Shown: positions 1 through 6,587, numbered from the stretch's first letter. The stretch: DNA of 6,723 nt from an uncultured Helcococcus sp. (GCA_937926545.1 CALAZW010000037.1:1-6723), one strand, 5' to 3'. Notes: generated by a model not told the origin, from the sequence alone. Made by a program: numbers and translations.

Positions 1-107
1 CAAATGCCAAGATTGGAGCTAATGCTGTTGTACTAAAGGATGTGCCGGAAAATGCCACAGCTGTTGGAATACCAGCTAGGGTTGTAAAGATAAGTAAAGA
101 GGATTAG
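1..107 (+). CDS. cysE: Serine O-acetyltransferase, C-terminal end (5' partial)
   Basis: This is the 3' end of a gene that begins before the window; the frame runs in codons from base 3 to the TAG at 105-107. The 34 visible residues begin NAKIGANAVVLKDVP and continue to VGIPARVVK near the C-terminus. This is the last coil of a left-handed beta-helix acetyltransferase followed by the short tail that closes the active site. The IGANAVVL...VP...VGIPxRVVK pattern resembles Firmicutes CysE, which acetylates serine with acetyl-CoA in the first step of cysteine synthesis in the cytoplasm. Because the catalytic part lies outside the window, another hexapeptide acyltransferase (DapH-like or sugar acetyltransferase) cannot be excluded. 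A terminator follows after 8 nt, so this gene ends its transcription unit. Confidence 0.72.
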   Translation, partial: NAKIGANAVVLKDVPENATAVGIPARVVKISKED

Positions 108-115
108 GAATATTT

Positions 116-136
116 AGGCCCGTAAGGGCCTTTTTT
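116..136 (+). terminator. Rho-independent terminator after the acetyltransferase gene
   Basis: AGGCCC (116-121), loop GTAA, then GGGCCT (126-131) form a 6-bp GC-rich stem that runs straight into a run of six T (131-136). It sits 8 nt after the upstream stop codon and before the apt promoter, so it separates the two transcription units. Confidence 0.9.
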
Positions 137-156
137 ATGTAAAATAACCATATAAG

Positions 157-165
157 TGATATAAT
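157..165 (+). promoter_or_regulatory. Extended -10 promoter of apt
   Basis: TGATATAAT at 157-165 is a perfect extended -10 element (TG, one base, TATAAT at 160-165). The region 16-19 bp upstream (about 135-142) has only a poor -35 match and overlaps the end of the previous terminator, which fits an extended -10 promoter that does not need a strong -35. Transcription would start near 172, leaving a leader of about 24 nt before the apt ATG. Confidence 0.7.
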
Positions 166-185
166 AAAAAAGAATATGTGATTAT

Positions 186-190
186 GGAGG
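186..190 (+). promoter_or_regulatory. Ribosome binding site that fixes the apt start at 196
   Basis: GGAGG at 186-190 lies 5 nt before the ATG at 196. It falls inside the longer open frame that begins with GTG at 178 and ATG at 184, so those earlier codons are unlikely to be the start. The GTG at 178 would also lie only about 6 nt from the predicted transcription start, with no ribosome binding site. Confidence 0.85.
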
Positions 191-195
191 ATGAA

Positions 196-714
196 ATGGA
201 CCTAAAGTCTAAAATTAGAGTGATAGAAGATTTTCCTAAAGAAGGAATTAGTTTTAAGGATATAACTACAGTATTGAAGGACAGCGATGACTTTCATGAT
301 ATGATAGATCAAGTTATAGATAGGTTGGAAGGCTATGAGTTTGATTACATAGTAGGAGTAGAGGCCAGGGGCTTTATTTTAGGAGCGCCCGTTGCCTATG
401 CTATGGATAAGGGATTTGTACCAGTTAGAAAACCGGGTAAATTACCTTCAAAAACATTGTCAGAAAAATATGCCCTAGAGTATGGAGAGGCCGAAGTAGA
501 GATGCATGAAGATGCTTTTGAAAAAGGGGCTAGGGTGGTAATTCTAGACGATTTATTGGCTACAGGTGGAACAGTTGAAGCCACTGTTAAGCTTATTGAA
601 AAAACAGGAGCAGAAGTCGTAGCCATAGGATTTTTAGCTGAGTTAACAGGCTTAAACGGTAGGGAAAAATTAAATGGTAAGGATGTTTTTTCTCTAGTAA
701 CATGGGAATATTAA
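196..714 (+). CDS. apt: Adenine phosphoribosyltransferase
   Basis: Apt salvages adenine in the cytoplasm, joining it to PRPP to give AMP and pyrophosphate. Starting at ATG 196 the protein has 172 residues, the usual size for the family; the frame is open back to GTG 178, but the ribosome binding site at 186-190 favours 196. In the 172-residue numbering, EARGF (about 56-60) and VRKPGKLP (77-84) are the typical Apt signatures, and VILDDLLATGGT (115-126) is the PRPP-binding loop with its two acidic residues and TGGT. The N-terminal FPKEGISFKDITT is also typical and resembles Bacillus subtilis Apt. The gene has its own extended -10 promoter and is flanked by terminators on both sides. Many Firmicutes carry apt next to relA or recJ; I see neither here. 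No residue looks missing. Confidence 0.97.
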   Translation: MDLKSKIRVIEDFPKEGISFKDITTVLKDSDDFHDMIDQVIDRLEGYEFDYIVGVEARGFILGAPVAYAMDKGFVPVRKPGKLPSKTLSEKYALEYGEAEVEMHEDAFEKGARVVILDDLLATGGTVEATVKLIEKTGAEVVAIGFLAELTGLNGREKLNGKDVFSLVTWEY

Positions 715-716
715 TT

Positions 717-741
717 AAAAGCTCTCTAGGGAGCTTTTTTT
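717..741 (+). terminator. Terminator hairpin between apt and the aro operon
   Basis: AAAAGCTC (717-724), a 6-nt loop, and GAGCTTTT (731-738) form an 8-bp stem whose downstream arm continues into a T run (735-741). The GC core is only four pairs, so it may be leaky. It starts 2 nt after the apt stop and ends 12 nt before the next start codon, so the aro ribosome binding site directly follows the T run. Confidence 0.82.
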
Positions 742-753
742 AAAGAGGATAAA

Positions 754-1521
754 ATGAAAAGGAAAGAAATAAAAGTAAAAAATATTGTTATTGGAAGGGA
801 TATGATCTACATGGCAGGACCTTGCTCTATAGAGTCCCAGGATCATATTATTTCCACAGGAAAAAAAGTTAGGGAAATGGGGGCCAATGTACTTAGGGGG
901 GGAGCTTTTAAACCTAGGACATCGCCAGATTCTTTTCAAGGGCTGGGGGAAGAGGCCCTAGTTTACTTGGCAGAAGCAGGAAGATTACTGGATATGCCAA
1001 CCATAAGTGAAATTGTAGATCCCAGGGATGTGGATCTTTTTAAGGATATAGATATTTTACAGGTAGGGGCTAGAAATATGCAAAACTTTGCCCTACTTAA
1101 GGAGTTGGGTAAGCTTAACAAGCCTATTTTATTAAAAAGGGGCATGGGGGCGACCTTGGATGAACTTTTGGCAGCAAGCGACTATATTAGGGCAGGAGGA
1201 AATGATCAGGTAATCTTATGTGAGAGAGGTATAAGGACCTTTGAAAGTTCAACCAGATATACCCTGGATATAGCTGCAGTTGCTGTGCTTAAGAGAAAAA
1301 CTGATATGCCAATTATAATAGATCCATCCCATGCGGCAGGAAGAAGGGATTATATAGAAGATTTGGCCTTGGCAGCGGTGGCAGCAGGGGCAGATGGTTT
1401 GATTATAGAAGTCCATCCTCAGCCTGAAGAGGCCCTATCAGATCAAGACCAACAAATTCTACCAAGGGATTTGGGACCTATTATAGAAAAGGCAGAAAAA
1501 ATTAGAAAGATAGTTGGGTGA
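754..1521 (+). CDS. aroF: 3-deoxy-7-phosphoheptulonate (DAHP) synthase, class I-beta core type
   Basis: This enzyme condenses phosphoenolpyruvate with erythrose-4-phosphate to give DAHP, the committed step of the shikimate pathway. AGPCSIES (residues 21-28), RGGAFKPRTSP (48-58), QVGARNMQNF (103-112), KPILLKRGM (123-131), CERGIRTFE (156-164), DPSHAAGRRD (190-199) and IEVHPQPEEALSDQDQ (218-233) are the signatures of the KDO8P-synthase-like class I-beta. The four metal ligands expected for the family are visible as C24, H193, E219 and D230. At 255 residues it is a bare TIM barrel: it has neither the N-terminal ferredoxin-like regulatory domain of the Thermotoga enzyme nor the fused chorismate mutase of the Bacillus enzyme. 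Hence no built-in feedback control is visible. AGAGG at 744-748 is 5 nt before the ATG. It opens the aro operon and its stop overlaps aroB by 4 nt. Confidence 0.96.
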   Translation: MKRKEIKVKNIVIGRDMIYMAGPCSIESQDHIISTGKKVREMGANVLRGGAFKPRTSPDSFQGLGEEALVYLAEAGRLLDMPTISEIVDPRDVDLFKDIDILQVGARNMQNFALLKELGKLNKPILLKRGMGATLDELLAASDYIRAGGNDQVILCERGIRTFESSTRYTLDIAAVAVLKRKTDMPIIIDPSHAAGRRDYIEDLALAAVAAGADGLIIEVHPQPEEALSDQDQQILPRDLGPIIEKAEKIRKIVG

Positions 1522-2654
1522 TTGTTTTGAATTCTAATATTTACAGAACTATAGATATTAATTTATCCACCAGTTACCAATTTATTTTAGGTGAGAATTT
1601 ATTGGAAAATTTAGCCGACCACCTGGGCCTGGAAGGTCAAGGTAAGGTTTTTATTATTTCAGATAGAAATGTTTGGCAACTTTATGGTATGAAGGTAGAA
1701 AATAGTTTTTCATCCTATAGTAATAAAAAAGAAATTTTTATTTTGGAAGCAGGGGAAGAGGAAAAAAACTATCAAAATTTAATGGAGATTTTGGAAGGAC
1801 TGGCAGCCTTTAACCTGACCAAGAATGATTTGGTTTTGGCCCTGGGTGGAGGAGTAGTTGGAGATATAGCAGGTTTGGCCTCTGGACTTTACTTGAGAGG
1901 GGTAAGCCTGGTTTTGGTGCCAACAACTGTATTGGCAGCTGTAGATTCTTCAGTTGGGGGAAAGACAGCTGTAAACCTAAGGCAGGGAAAAAATTTATTG
2001 GGACTTATCAAACAGCCGGCAAGGGTTATTTGTGATATAAATGCCTTTGAGACTTTACCAGATAGGATTTTTAATGAGGGGCTGGTTGAGGCTATGAAGT
2101 ATGGTTTTATTTGGGATGAGAGTATGCTTTGTCTTTTTAGTAAAAATATAAGAAATGAAAAAAACACCATCTATCAATTGATAGAAAGGTCAGTGGTATG
2201 TAAGAGGGATATTGTGGGCCTGGATGAAAAAGATTTGGGCATGCGAAATATTCTTAATTTTGGTCATACCATAGGCCATGCCATAGAGATGCAAGAGGAT
2301 TTTAGACTTAGGCATGGTGAGGCTGTAGGCCTGGGTATGCTATGGATGGTAAAACTATCTGAAAGTGAAGGTTTTTTAAGGGAAGAAGATAGAGGTCTTA
2401 GGAGTATAGAGTGTTTTAGAAAAATGCAGGAAAAGAAAAAAGCCAGCCAGCTGCTAGAGGAGCTTTTGAGGCAATATGATTTGCCAACCAGGCTGGATTA
2501 TAAGTTTGAAAATTTAAAGGACTATATACTTTATGACAAAAAGATAAGAAAGAATAGTATAAACTTAGTAGTGCTTAACTATATTGGCAGGGCCCAGTTG
2601 GTTAATATGGAATTAAAAGAGGCGATTGACTTGTTGGATGGAGGCTATTTATGA
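1518..2654 (+). CDS. aroB: 3-dehydroquinate synthase
   Basis: AroB converts DAHP to 3-dehydroquinate using catalytic NAD+ and a divalent metal. Landmarks are the nucleotide-binding LALGGGVVGDIAG (107-119), VPTTVLAAVDSSVGGKTAVN (134-153), GLVEAMKYG (188-196), LNFGHTIGHAIE (246-257) and LRHGEAVGLGM (264-274). The metal ligands are probably E191, H250 and H266. The start is uncertain. GTG 1518 overlaps the previous stop as GTGA but has only a weak purine stretch upstream (1504-1509). TTG 1527, which would drop three residues, lies just after GGTGAT (1517-1522). At 378 residues it is somewhat longer than the usual 350-365; the extra length seems to be a charged stretch around 290-312 in the C-terminal helical domain. 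The stop overlaps the aroA start as ATGA. Confidence 0.96.
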   Translation: MIVLNSNIYRTIDINLSTSYQFILGENLLENLADHLGLEGQGKVFIISDRNVWQLYGMKVENSFSSYSNKKEIFILEAGEEEKNYQNLMEILEGLAAFNLTKNDLVLALGGGVVGDIAGLASGLYLRGVSLVLVPTTVLAAVDSSVGGKTAVNLRQGKNLLGLIKQPARVICDINAFETLPDRIFNEGLVEAMKYGFIWDESMLCLFSKNIRNEKNTIYQLIERSVVCKRDIVGLDEKDLGMRNILNFGHTIGHAIEMQEDFRLRHGEAVGLGMLWMVKLSESEGFLREEDRGLRSIECFRKMQEKKKASQLLEELLRQYDLPTRLDYKFENLKDYILYDKKIRKNSINLVVLNYIGRAQLVNMELKEAIDLLDGGYL

Positions 2655-3907
2655 GAGTAAGGATAGAAAAATCAAATTTAGAAGGACAAGTGGATATGAT
2701 TGAATCCAAATCTATGGCCCATAGATACTTAATAATAGCTGGAGGATGTGGGGAAGAAACTATTATTGAAGTAAATAATTTATCAAAAGATATAATTACT
2801 ACAGTGGATGCCTTAGAAGACTTGGGCATCCATATTTTTTACGAAAAAAATAATTTCCATGTGAAAAATGCTAGGATAAAAACAGCCAGACTGGATTGTA
2901 GGGAATCTGGGTCCAGCCTTAGATTTCTTCTTCCCTTTGCCTTTCACAAGGAAAATAGGGTTGAATTTAGGGGGGCTGACTCTTTGGGCCAAAGACCTAT
3001 AGAAGATCTGGTTTTAGAGCTTAGGAAGAAGGGGATTTTATTTACCAATGACAGCCTACCCTTTATAGGGGAAGGTTGCTTAAAGGCTGGCGATTATTAT
3101 TTTCCAGGCAATGTTTCCAGTCAATATATATCTGGGCTTTTAATGAGCTTGGTTTTGGTCAAGGGGAGGAGTCGGATTTTTGTGAAAAAACCTGTTGAAT
3201 CACTAGACTATATTTATATGACTATAAAGGCTATGGAGGACTTTGGAGTGGGGGTTATCCAGGAGGAAGAGGAAGAACATATTGTTTTTACCTTGGACAG
3301 GCAAACCTATAAGAGTCCAGGGAAAATAAGGGTGGAAGGTGACTGGTCCAATGCTTATTTTTTCATAGTGGCAGGTCTTTTGGCTGGTAAAATTAGTCTG
3401 AGAGGTTTAGATCTTTCTTCGGTCCAAGGAGATATGAAGGCCCTTTATGGCCTTAAAATAATTGGTGGATCTATAGTTCAAGAAGACTTCTTAAAGGTTG
3501 AAAAAACTTGTAAGATGGATCCTTTGGACTTGGATATGGCCAATATGATAGATTTGGTACCCATCATGTCCATCTTGGCAACCCAGTTGGAAGGGACCAG
3601 CGTTTTTAGAAATATAGCCAGGTTAAAAATAAAGGAAAGTGATAGGATAGAATCGATTTTAGCCATGCATAAGAGTTTGGGAACCAAGGCTTATGTTAAG
3701 GAAGATAGGCTTTATGTGGAAAAATCATCCATAGTAGGAGGCCTGGTGGACTCTAGAAATGATCATAGGATAGCCATGTCAGCTGCTGTGGCAGGGCTCA
3801 TATCAGAAAGAGGAGTTATCATAGAGGATGCTGGAGCAGTGGAAAAATCATATCCAAACTTTTTTAAGGATATGGAAAAGCTAGGAGCGAGGATATGTTA
3901 TCTATAG
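2651..3907 (+). CDS. aroA: 3-phosphoshikimate 1-carboxyvinyltransferase (EPSP synthase)
   Basis: AroA transfers the enolpyruvyl group of PEP to shikimate-3-phosphate, giving EPSP. The 418 residues are close to the usual 425-430. Compared by eye with the E. coli enzyme, the ligand-binding residues are kept: K20, S21 and R25 (ESKSMAHR), R91 (CRESGSSLRF), R115 (GQRPIEDL), S156-S157-Q158 (VSSQYISGLLM), catalytic D301 (NMIDLVP), E329 and R332 (KESDRIE), R373 (NDHRIAM) and K399 (EKSYPNFF). The PEP loop is ESGSSLR instead of the E. coli NAGTAMR, a form I associate with Clostridia-type enzymes. A run of glutamates (205-209) lies in a likely surface loop. The start overlaps the aroB stop by 4 nt and has a strong ribosome binding site, GGAGG at 2640-2644, 6 nt upstream. 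The 3' end overlaps aroC by 13 nt. Confidence 0.96.
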   Translation: MRVRIEKSNLEGQVDMIESKSMAHRYLIIAGGCGEETIIEVNNLSKDIITTVDALEDLGIHIFYEKNNFHVKNARIKTARLDCRESGSSLRFLLPFAFHKENRVEFRGADSLGQRPIEDLVLELRKKGILFTNDSLPFIGEGCLKAGDYYFPGNVSSQYISGLLMSLVLVKGRSRIFVKKPVESLDYIYMTIKAMEDFGVGVIQEEEEEHIVFTLDRQTYKSPGKIRVEGDWSNAYFFIVAGLLAGKISLRGLDLSSVQGDMKALYGLKIIGGSIVQEDFLKVEKTCKMDPLDLDMANMIDLVPIMSILATQLEGTSVFRNIARLKIKESDRIESILAMHKSLGTKAYVKEDRLYVEKSSIVGGLVDSRNDHRIAMSAAVAGLISERGVIIEDAGAVEKSYPNFFKDMEKLGARICYL

Positions 3908-4953
3908 GAGAAAATATAAAGTTATCAATTTATGGTTCTTCCCATGGTAGGGAGATTGGTTTTATTTTGGAAAATATTGAAGAGGGACATAGGCTGGACT
4001 TGGATGAGCTTCAGGCCTTTATAGATAGGAGGGCTCCAGGTAGAAATGCTTTATCTACTCCTAGAAAGGAAAGTGATATTCTTTTTATAAGTGAAGGCTT
4101 GGAAGATGGAAAAACAAGGGGGAGAATAAGGGGGTATTTCTTAAATGAGAATACTAAGAGTAAGGATTATTCAACTTTTAAAAGGTATCCTAGGCCTTCC
4201 CATATAGACTATGTGGCTCAAGAAAAATATGGGGAAGATATTGATCTGGCTGGATCAGGATTTTTTTCTGGTAGATTGACAGCCCCCATAGTGGCTGCAG
4301 GTGGAATAGTAAATCAAATACTTGCAAAAAAAGGAATTAATATATATTCTCATTATAAGAGAATAGGTTCTATAGAGGATAGGGATTTTGACTTTATTAA
4401 CCTAAATGATGGTGCTGGTTTGGATAAAGCCTTCCCCCTAGTGGATGAGAAACTTAAAAAGTCTATGGTGGATGAAATCCTTGCTGCCAAGGAAGATAGA
4501 GATTCCTTAGGAGGCATCATTCAAGTGGGTATAAAGGGAATAGAAGCAGGTTTGGGGGGCCCTTACTTTGAAAGGTTTCAATCCAAGCTAGGATCTTATA
4601 TATTTTCTATACCAGGTGTAAAGGGACTGGAATTTGGCAATGGATTTGGAGCCGCAAGTATGAGGGGCTCTGAAAATAATGATGATTTTATTATGGTTGA
4701 TGGAAGGGTTAGGACCAGGACCAATAATAGTGGAGGCTTAAATGGGGGAATTAGTAATGGAATGCCCATCATATACAATATAGCGGTTAAGCCCACATCA
4801 TCTATTTATAGACAGCAGGAAACAGTGGATTTAAAGGAAGGTAAGCAGGCTAAAATAAGGATTGATGGTAGGCATGATCCAGCCTTTATAGTTAGGACTC
4901 CGGCAGTTTTTGAGGCTATTTCAGGATTGTGTCTCTACGATTTATTAAGGTGA
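3895..4953 (+). CDS. aroC: Chorismate synthase
   Basis: AroC removes phosphate from EPSP to form chorismate and needs reduced FMN, although the reaction is redox-neutral overall. The 352 residues match the family. Visible signatures are the N-terminal YGSSHG (13-18) with H17, RRAPGR...STPRKESD (45-61), the RPSHIDY block (100-106) with the second conserved histidine H103, AGSGFFSGRLTAP (119-131), DSLGG (203-207), EAGLGGPYFE (217-226), TNNSGGLNGGISNGMPI (276-292) and DGRHDPAF (324-331). Two signatures differ from the textbook form: GSSHG instead of GESHG, and FFSGRLTAP where many bacteria have GRSSARET. AGGAG at 3883-3887, inside the end of aroA, is 7 nt before the ATG and supports this start. 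The stop is 3 nt before the next ATG. Confidence 0.95.
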   Translation: MLSIGENIKLSIYGSSHGREIGFILENIEEGHRLDLDELQAFIDRRAPGRNALSTPRKESDILFISEGLEDGKTRGRIRGYFLNENTKSKDYSTFKRYPRPSHIDYVAQEKYGEDIDLAGSGFFSGRLTAPIVAAGGIVNQILAKKGINIYSHYKRIGSIEDRDFDFINLNDGAGLDKAFPLVDEKLKKSMVDEILAAKEDRDSLGGIIQVGIKGIEAGLGGPYFERFQSKLGSYIFSIPGVKGLEFGNGFGAASMRGSENNDDFIMVDGRVRTRTNNSGGLNGGISNGMPIIYNIAVKPTSSIYRQQETVDLKEGKQAKIRIDGRHDPAFIVRTPAVFEAISGLCLYDLLR

Positions 4954-4956
4954 TTT

Positions 4957-6441
4957 ATGAATTTGAGAAAAGAAATTGATTTATTAGATGAAAAGTTAAT
5001 AGATTTGTATATAGAAAGATTAAGACTTACAGACCAGGTGGGAGAGTATAAGTCCAACCTGGGTTTGAATTTGGAAGACAAAGAAAGGGAAAAAGAGATA
5101 GTAGAAAGATCTATAAAGACCCATCCAGCCTATAAGGAAGAAATAGAGGGCCTTTATCAAGAAATATTTAAGACCAGTAAGAAAAGGCAGGAAAAAATTA
5201 TAGTTAATAATAGTCTTGCCTATGGGCTTTTAGGTGAACATTTGGGGCATAGCTATTCTCCAGAGATTCATAAGTTTTTAGGAGGCTATGACTATGGACT
5301 TTTTGAGGTTAAAAAGGATGATTTAAAGAACTTTTTAAAAAGAGACCAGCTTAAGGGCTTGAATGTTACCATGCCCCATAAGATAAATGTACTTCCCTAT
5401 ATGGATGGTTTATCCTATGAGGCAAAAAAGATTGGTGCTGTAAACACTATTAAGTTTAAGAATAATAGACTTTATGGTTATAATACTGATTATTATGGCG
5501 TAAAAAAGATGATACTTAGAAAGAATATCCAAATTAAAAACAAAAAGGTCCTGGTTCTTGGAACAGGGGCCACCTCACAAACAGTTACGGCGGTTCTGGA
5601 AGATTTTCAGGCAAAAACCATAGATTATGTTTCTAGAAAAGGTCCTATAGACTATGAAAATATGTATGACTTAAAGGACATAGAGGTGATAGTAAATACA
5701 ACACCTGTGGGCATGTATCCCAATAATGGTATAAGTTTGGTAGACTTATCCAGATTTGATCAGCTGGAGGCTGTTTTAGATGTGATCTATAATCCTTTTG
5801 AAACCAGGTTGGTTTTCGATGCTAAAAATATGGGTTTAAAGGCCAGTGGCGGTCTAGCCATGTTGGTTTATCAGGCCAAGAAAACAGTTGAAATATTTTT
5901 AGATAAAAAAATTCCAGATAGGGAATGTGAAAAACTAATAGGTAAAATTTATAGACAAAAGAGAAATATAGTCTTGGTAGGGATGCCAGGATCAGGTAAG
6001 TCGACTATTGGTAGAAAGGTAGCTAAAATCTTAGATCTAGACCATATAGATACAGACAGATACTTTGAAGACAAGTTTTGTATGACTCCCAGCCAGGCCA
6101 TAAAAAAATTTGGAGAGGCTAGCTTTAGGGACATGGAAGAAGAGGTAGTTAGGGAGGTTGGTCAAATGACCAACAAGGTCATATCAACTGGTGGTGGTGT
6201 AGTAACGAGAAGAAATAATCACTATCCTCTCAAGCAAAATGGCTATATAATTTATGTAAAAAGAAGTGTGGATAAGCTTTCTACAAGAAATAGACCCCTA
6301 TCCCAGGGAGGGCCCAACCATCTATTAAAGATGGAGGAGCAAAGAAGAGAGTACTATGAAGAGTTTGCAGATATAGCTGTAAATAATAATAGGCATTTTA
6401 ATCTGGCTGTGGATAAGATAATAAATATAATAAATAATTAG
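4957..6441 (+). CDS. aroE/aroK: Trifunctional chorismate mutase / shikimate dehydrogenase / shikimate kinase
   Basis: One 494-codon frame carries three enzymes. Residues 1 to about 82 are an AroQ-type chorismate mutase (chorismate to prephenate). Aligned by eye to the E. coli P-protein, its active-site residues are all present: R4, R21, K32, D41, R44, E45, S74 and Q78. Residues about 87-331 are shikimate dehydrogenase: HSYSP (98-102), NVTMPHK with catalytic K142, GAVNT (160-164), GYNTD with D178, the Rossmann loop GTGATS (202-207), NTTPVGMYP (247-255) and a C-terminal GGLAMLVYQA (298-307). Residues about 336-494 are shikimate kinase: Walker A GMPGSGKST (342-350), DTD (365-367), R391, TGGG (411-414), the lid R446 in NRPL, and R463 before YY. 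AAGG at 4947-4950 is 6 nt upstream. Linkers are only about 5 residues, and I see no internal ATG, GTG or TTG with a ribosome binding site at either domain border, so the fusion looks obligatory. It ends the operon. Confidence 0.93.
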   Translation: MNLRKEIDLLDEKLIDLYIERLRLTDQVGEYKSNLGLNLEDKEREKEIVERSIKTHPAYKEEIEGLYQEIFKTSKKRQEKIIVNNSLAYGLLGEHLGHSYSPEIHKFLGGYDYGLFEVKKDDLKNFLKRDQLKGLNVTMPHKINVLPYMDGLSYEAKKIGAVNTIKFKNNRLYGYNTDYYGVKKMILRKNIQIKNKKVLVLGTGATSQTVTAVLEDFQAKTIDYVSRKGPIDYENMYDLKDIEVIVNTTPVGMYPNNGISLVDLSRFDQLEAVLDVIYNPFETRLVFDAKNMGLKASGGLAMLVYQAKKTVEIFLDKKIPDRECEKLIGKIYRQKRNIVLVGMPGSGKSTIGRKVAKILDLDHIDTDRYFEDKFCMTPSQAIKKFGEASFRDMEEEVVREVGQMTNKVISTGGGVVTRRNNHYPLKQNGYIIYVKRSVDKLSTRNRPLSQGGPNHLLKMEEQRREYYEEFADIAVNNNRHFNLAVDKIINIINN

Positions 6442-6442
6442 T

Positions 6443-6472
6443 AAAGACTCAGTTAAATATGAGTCTTTTTTT
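6443..6472 (+). terminator. Terminator of the aro operon
   Basis: AAAGACTCA (6443-6451) and TGAGTCTTT (6460-6468) form a 9-bp stem with an 8-nt AT-rich loop, running into a T tract up to 6472. It lies directly after the stop codon of the fusion gene (TAG 6439-6441) and so defines the 3' end of the aro transcript. Confidence 0.9.
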
Positions 6473-6575
6473 ATTGGCTAAATTTAAGCTGGTATTTGGT
6501 CATATATTAATAATATGTAAGAATTAGAGAAAAACTTAACGAATAATGTTTGGATTATTAATAACCAGTTATACT

Positions 6576-6581
6576 TATAAT
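6576..6581 (+). promoter_or_regulatory. Probable promoter (-10) of the downstream secreted-protein gene
   Basis: TATAAT at 6576-6581 is the best -10 match in the roughly 195 bp between the aro terminator and the last gene. The -35 is weak: at 17 bp spacing the sequence is GATTAT (6553-6558), and the better TTGGAT (6550-6555) is 20 bp away. Transcription would start near 6588 and give a leader of about 80 nt. Given the weak -35, an activator or an alternative -10 in this AT-rich stretch is possible. Confidence 0.45.
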
Positions 6582-6587
6582 AAGACC

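Noticed and set aside
178..195. GTG 178 or ATG 184 as the apt start, giving up to 178 residues
   Set aside because: The ribosome binding site GGAGG (186-190) lies downstream of both codons and is placed correctly for ATG 196, and 172 residues is the usual Apt length.
137..195. Purine riboswitch in front of apt
   Set aside because: The predicted leader is only about 24 nt, far too short for an aptamer, and no paired elements are visible.
715..753. T-box or amino-acid leader controlling the aro operon
   Set aside because: Only 39 nt are available and they hold one simple hairpin with a T run and the ribosome binding site; no leader peptide, specifier loop or T-box sequence fits.
1889..2170. 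93-codon open frame on the - strand inside aroB
   Set aside because: It lies opposite the well-conserved NAD-binding and metal-binding part of aroB and has no sign of independent coding. The other - strand frames of 60-76 codons in the window are opposite real genes in the same way.
2651..3907. Glyphosate-tolerant class II EPSP synthase
   Set aside because: The ESGSSLR loop differs from E. coli, but sequence reading alone does not allow a tolerance call, and I cannot see a clear set of class II motifs.
4957..6441. Fusion gene as a sequencing or assembly artefact joining separate genes
   Set aside because: The frame is continuous, the linkers are short and clean, and no remnant stop, start or ribosome binding site is seen at either border.
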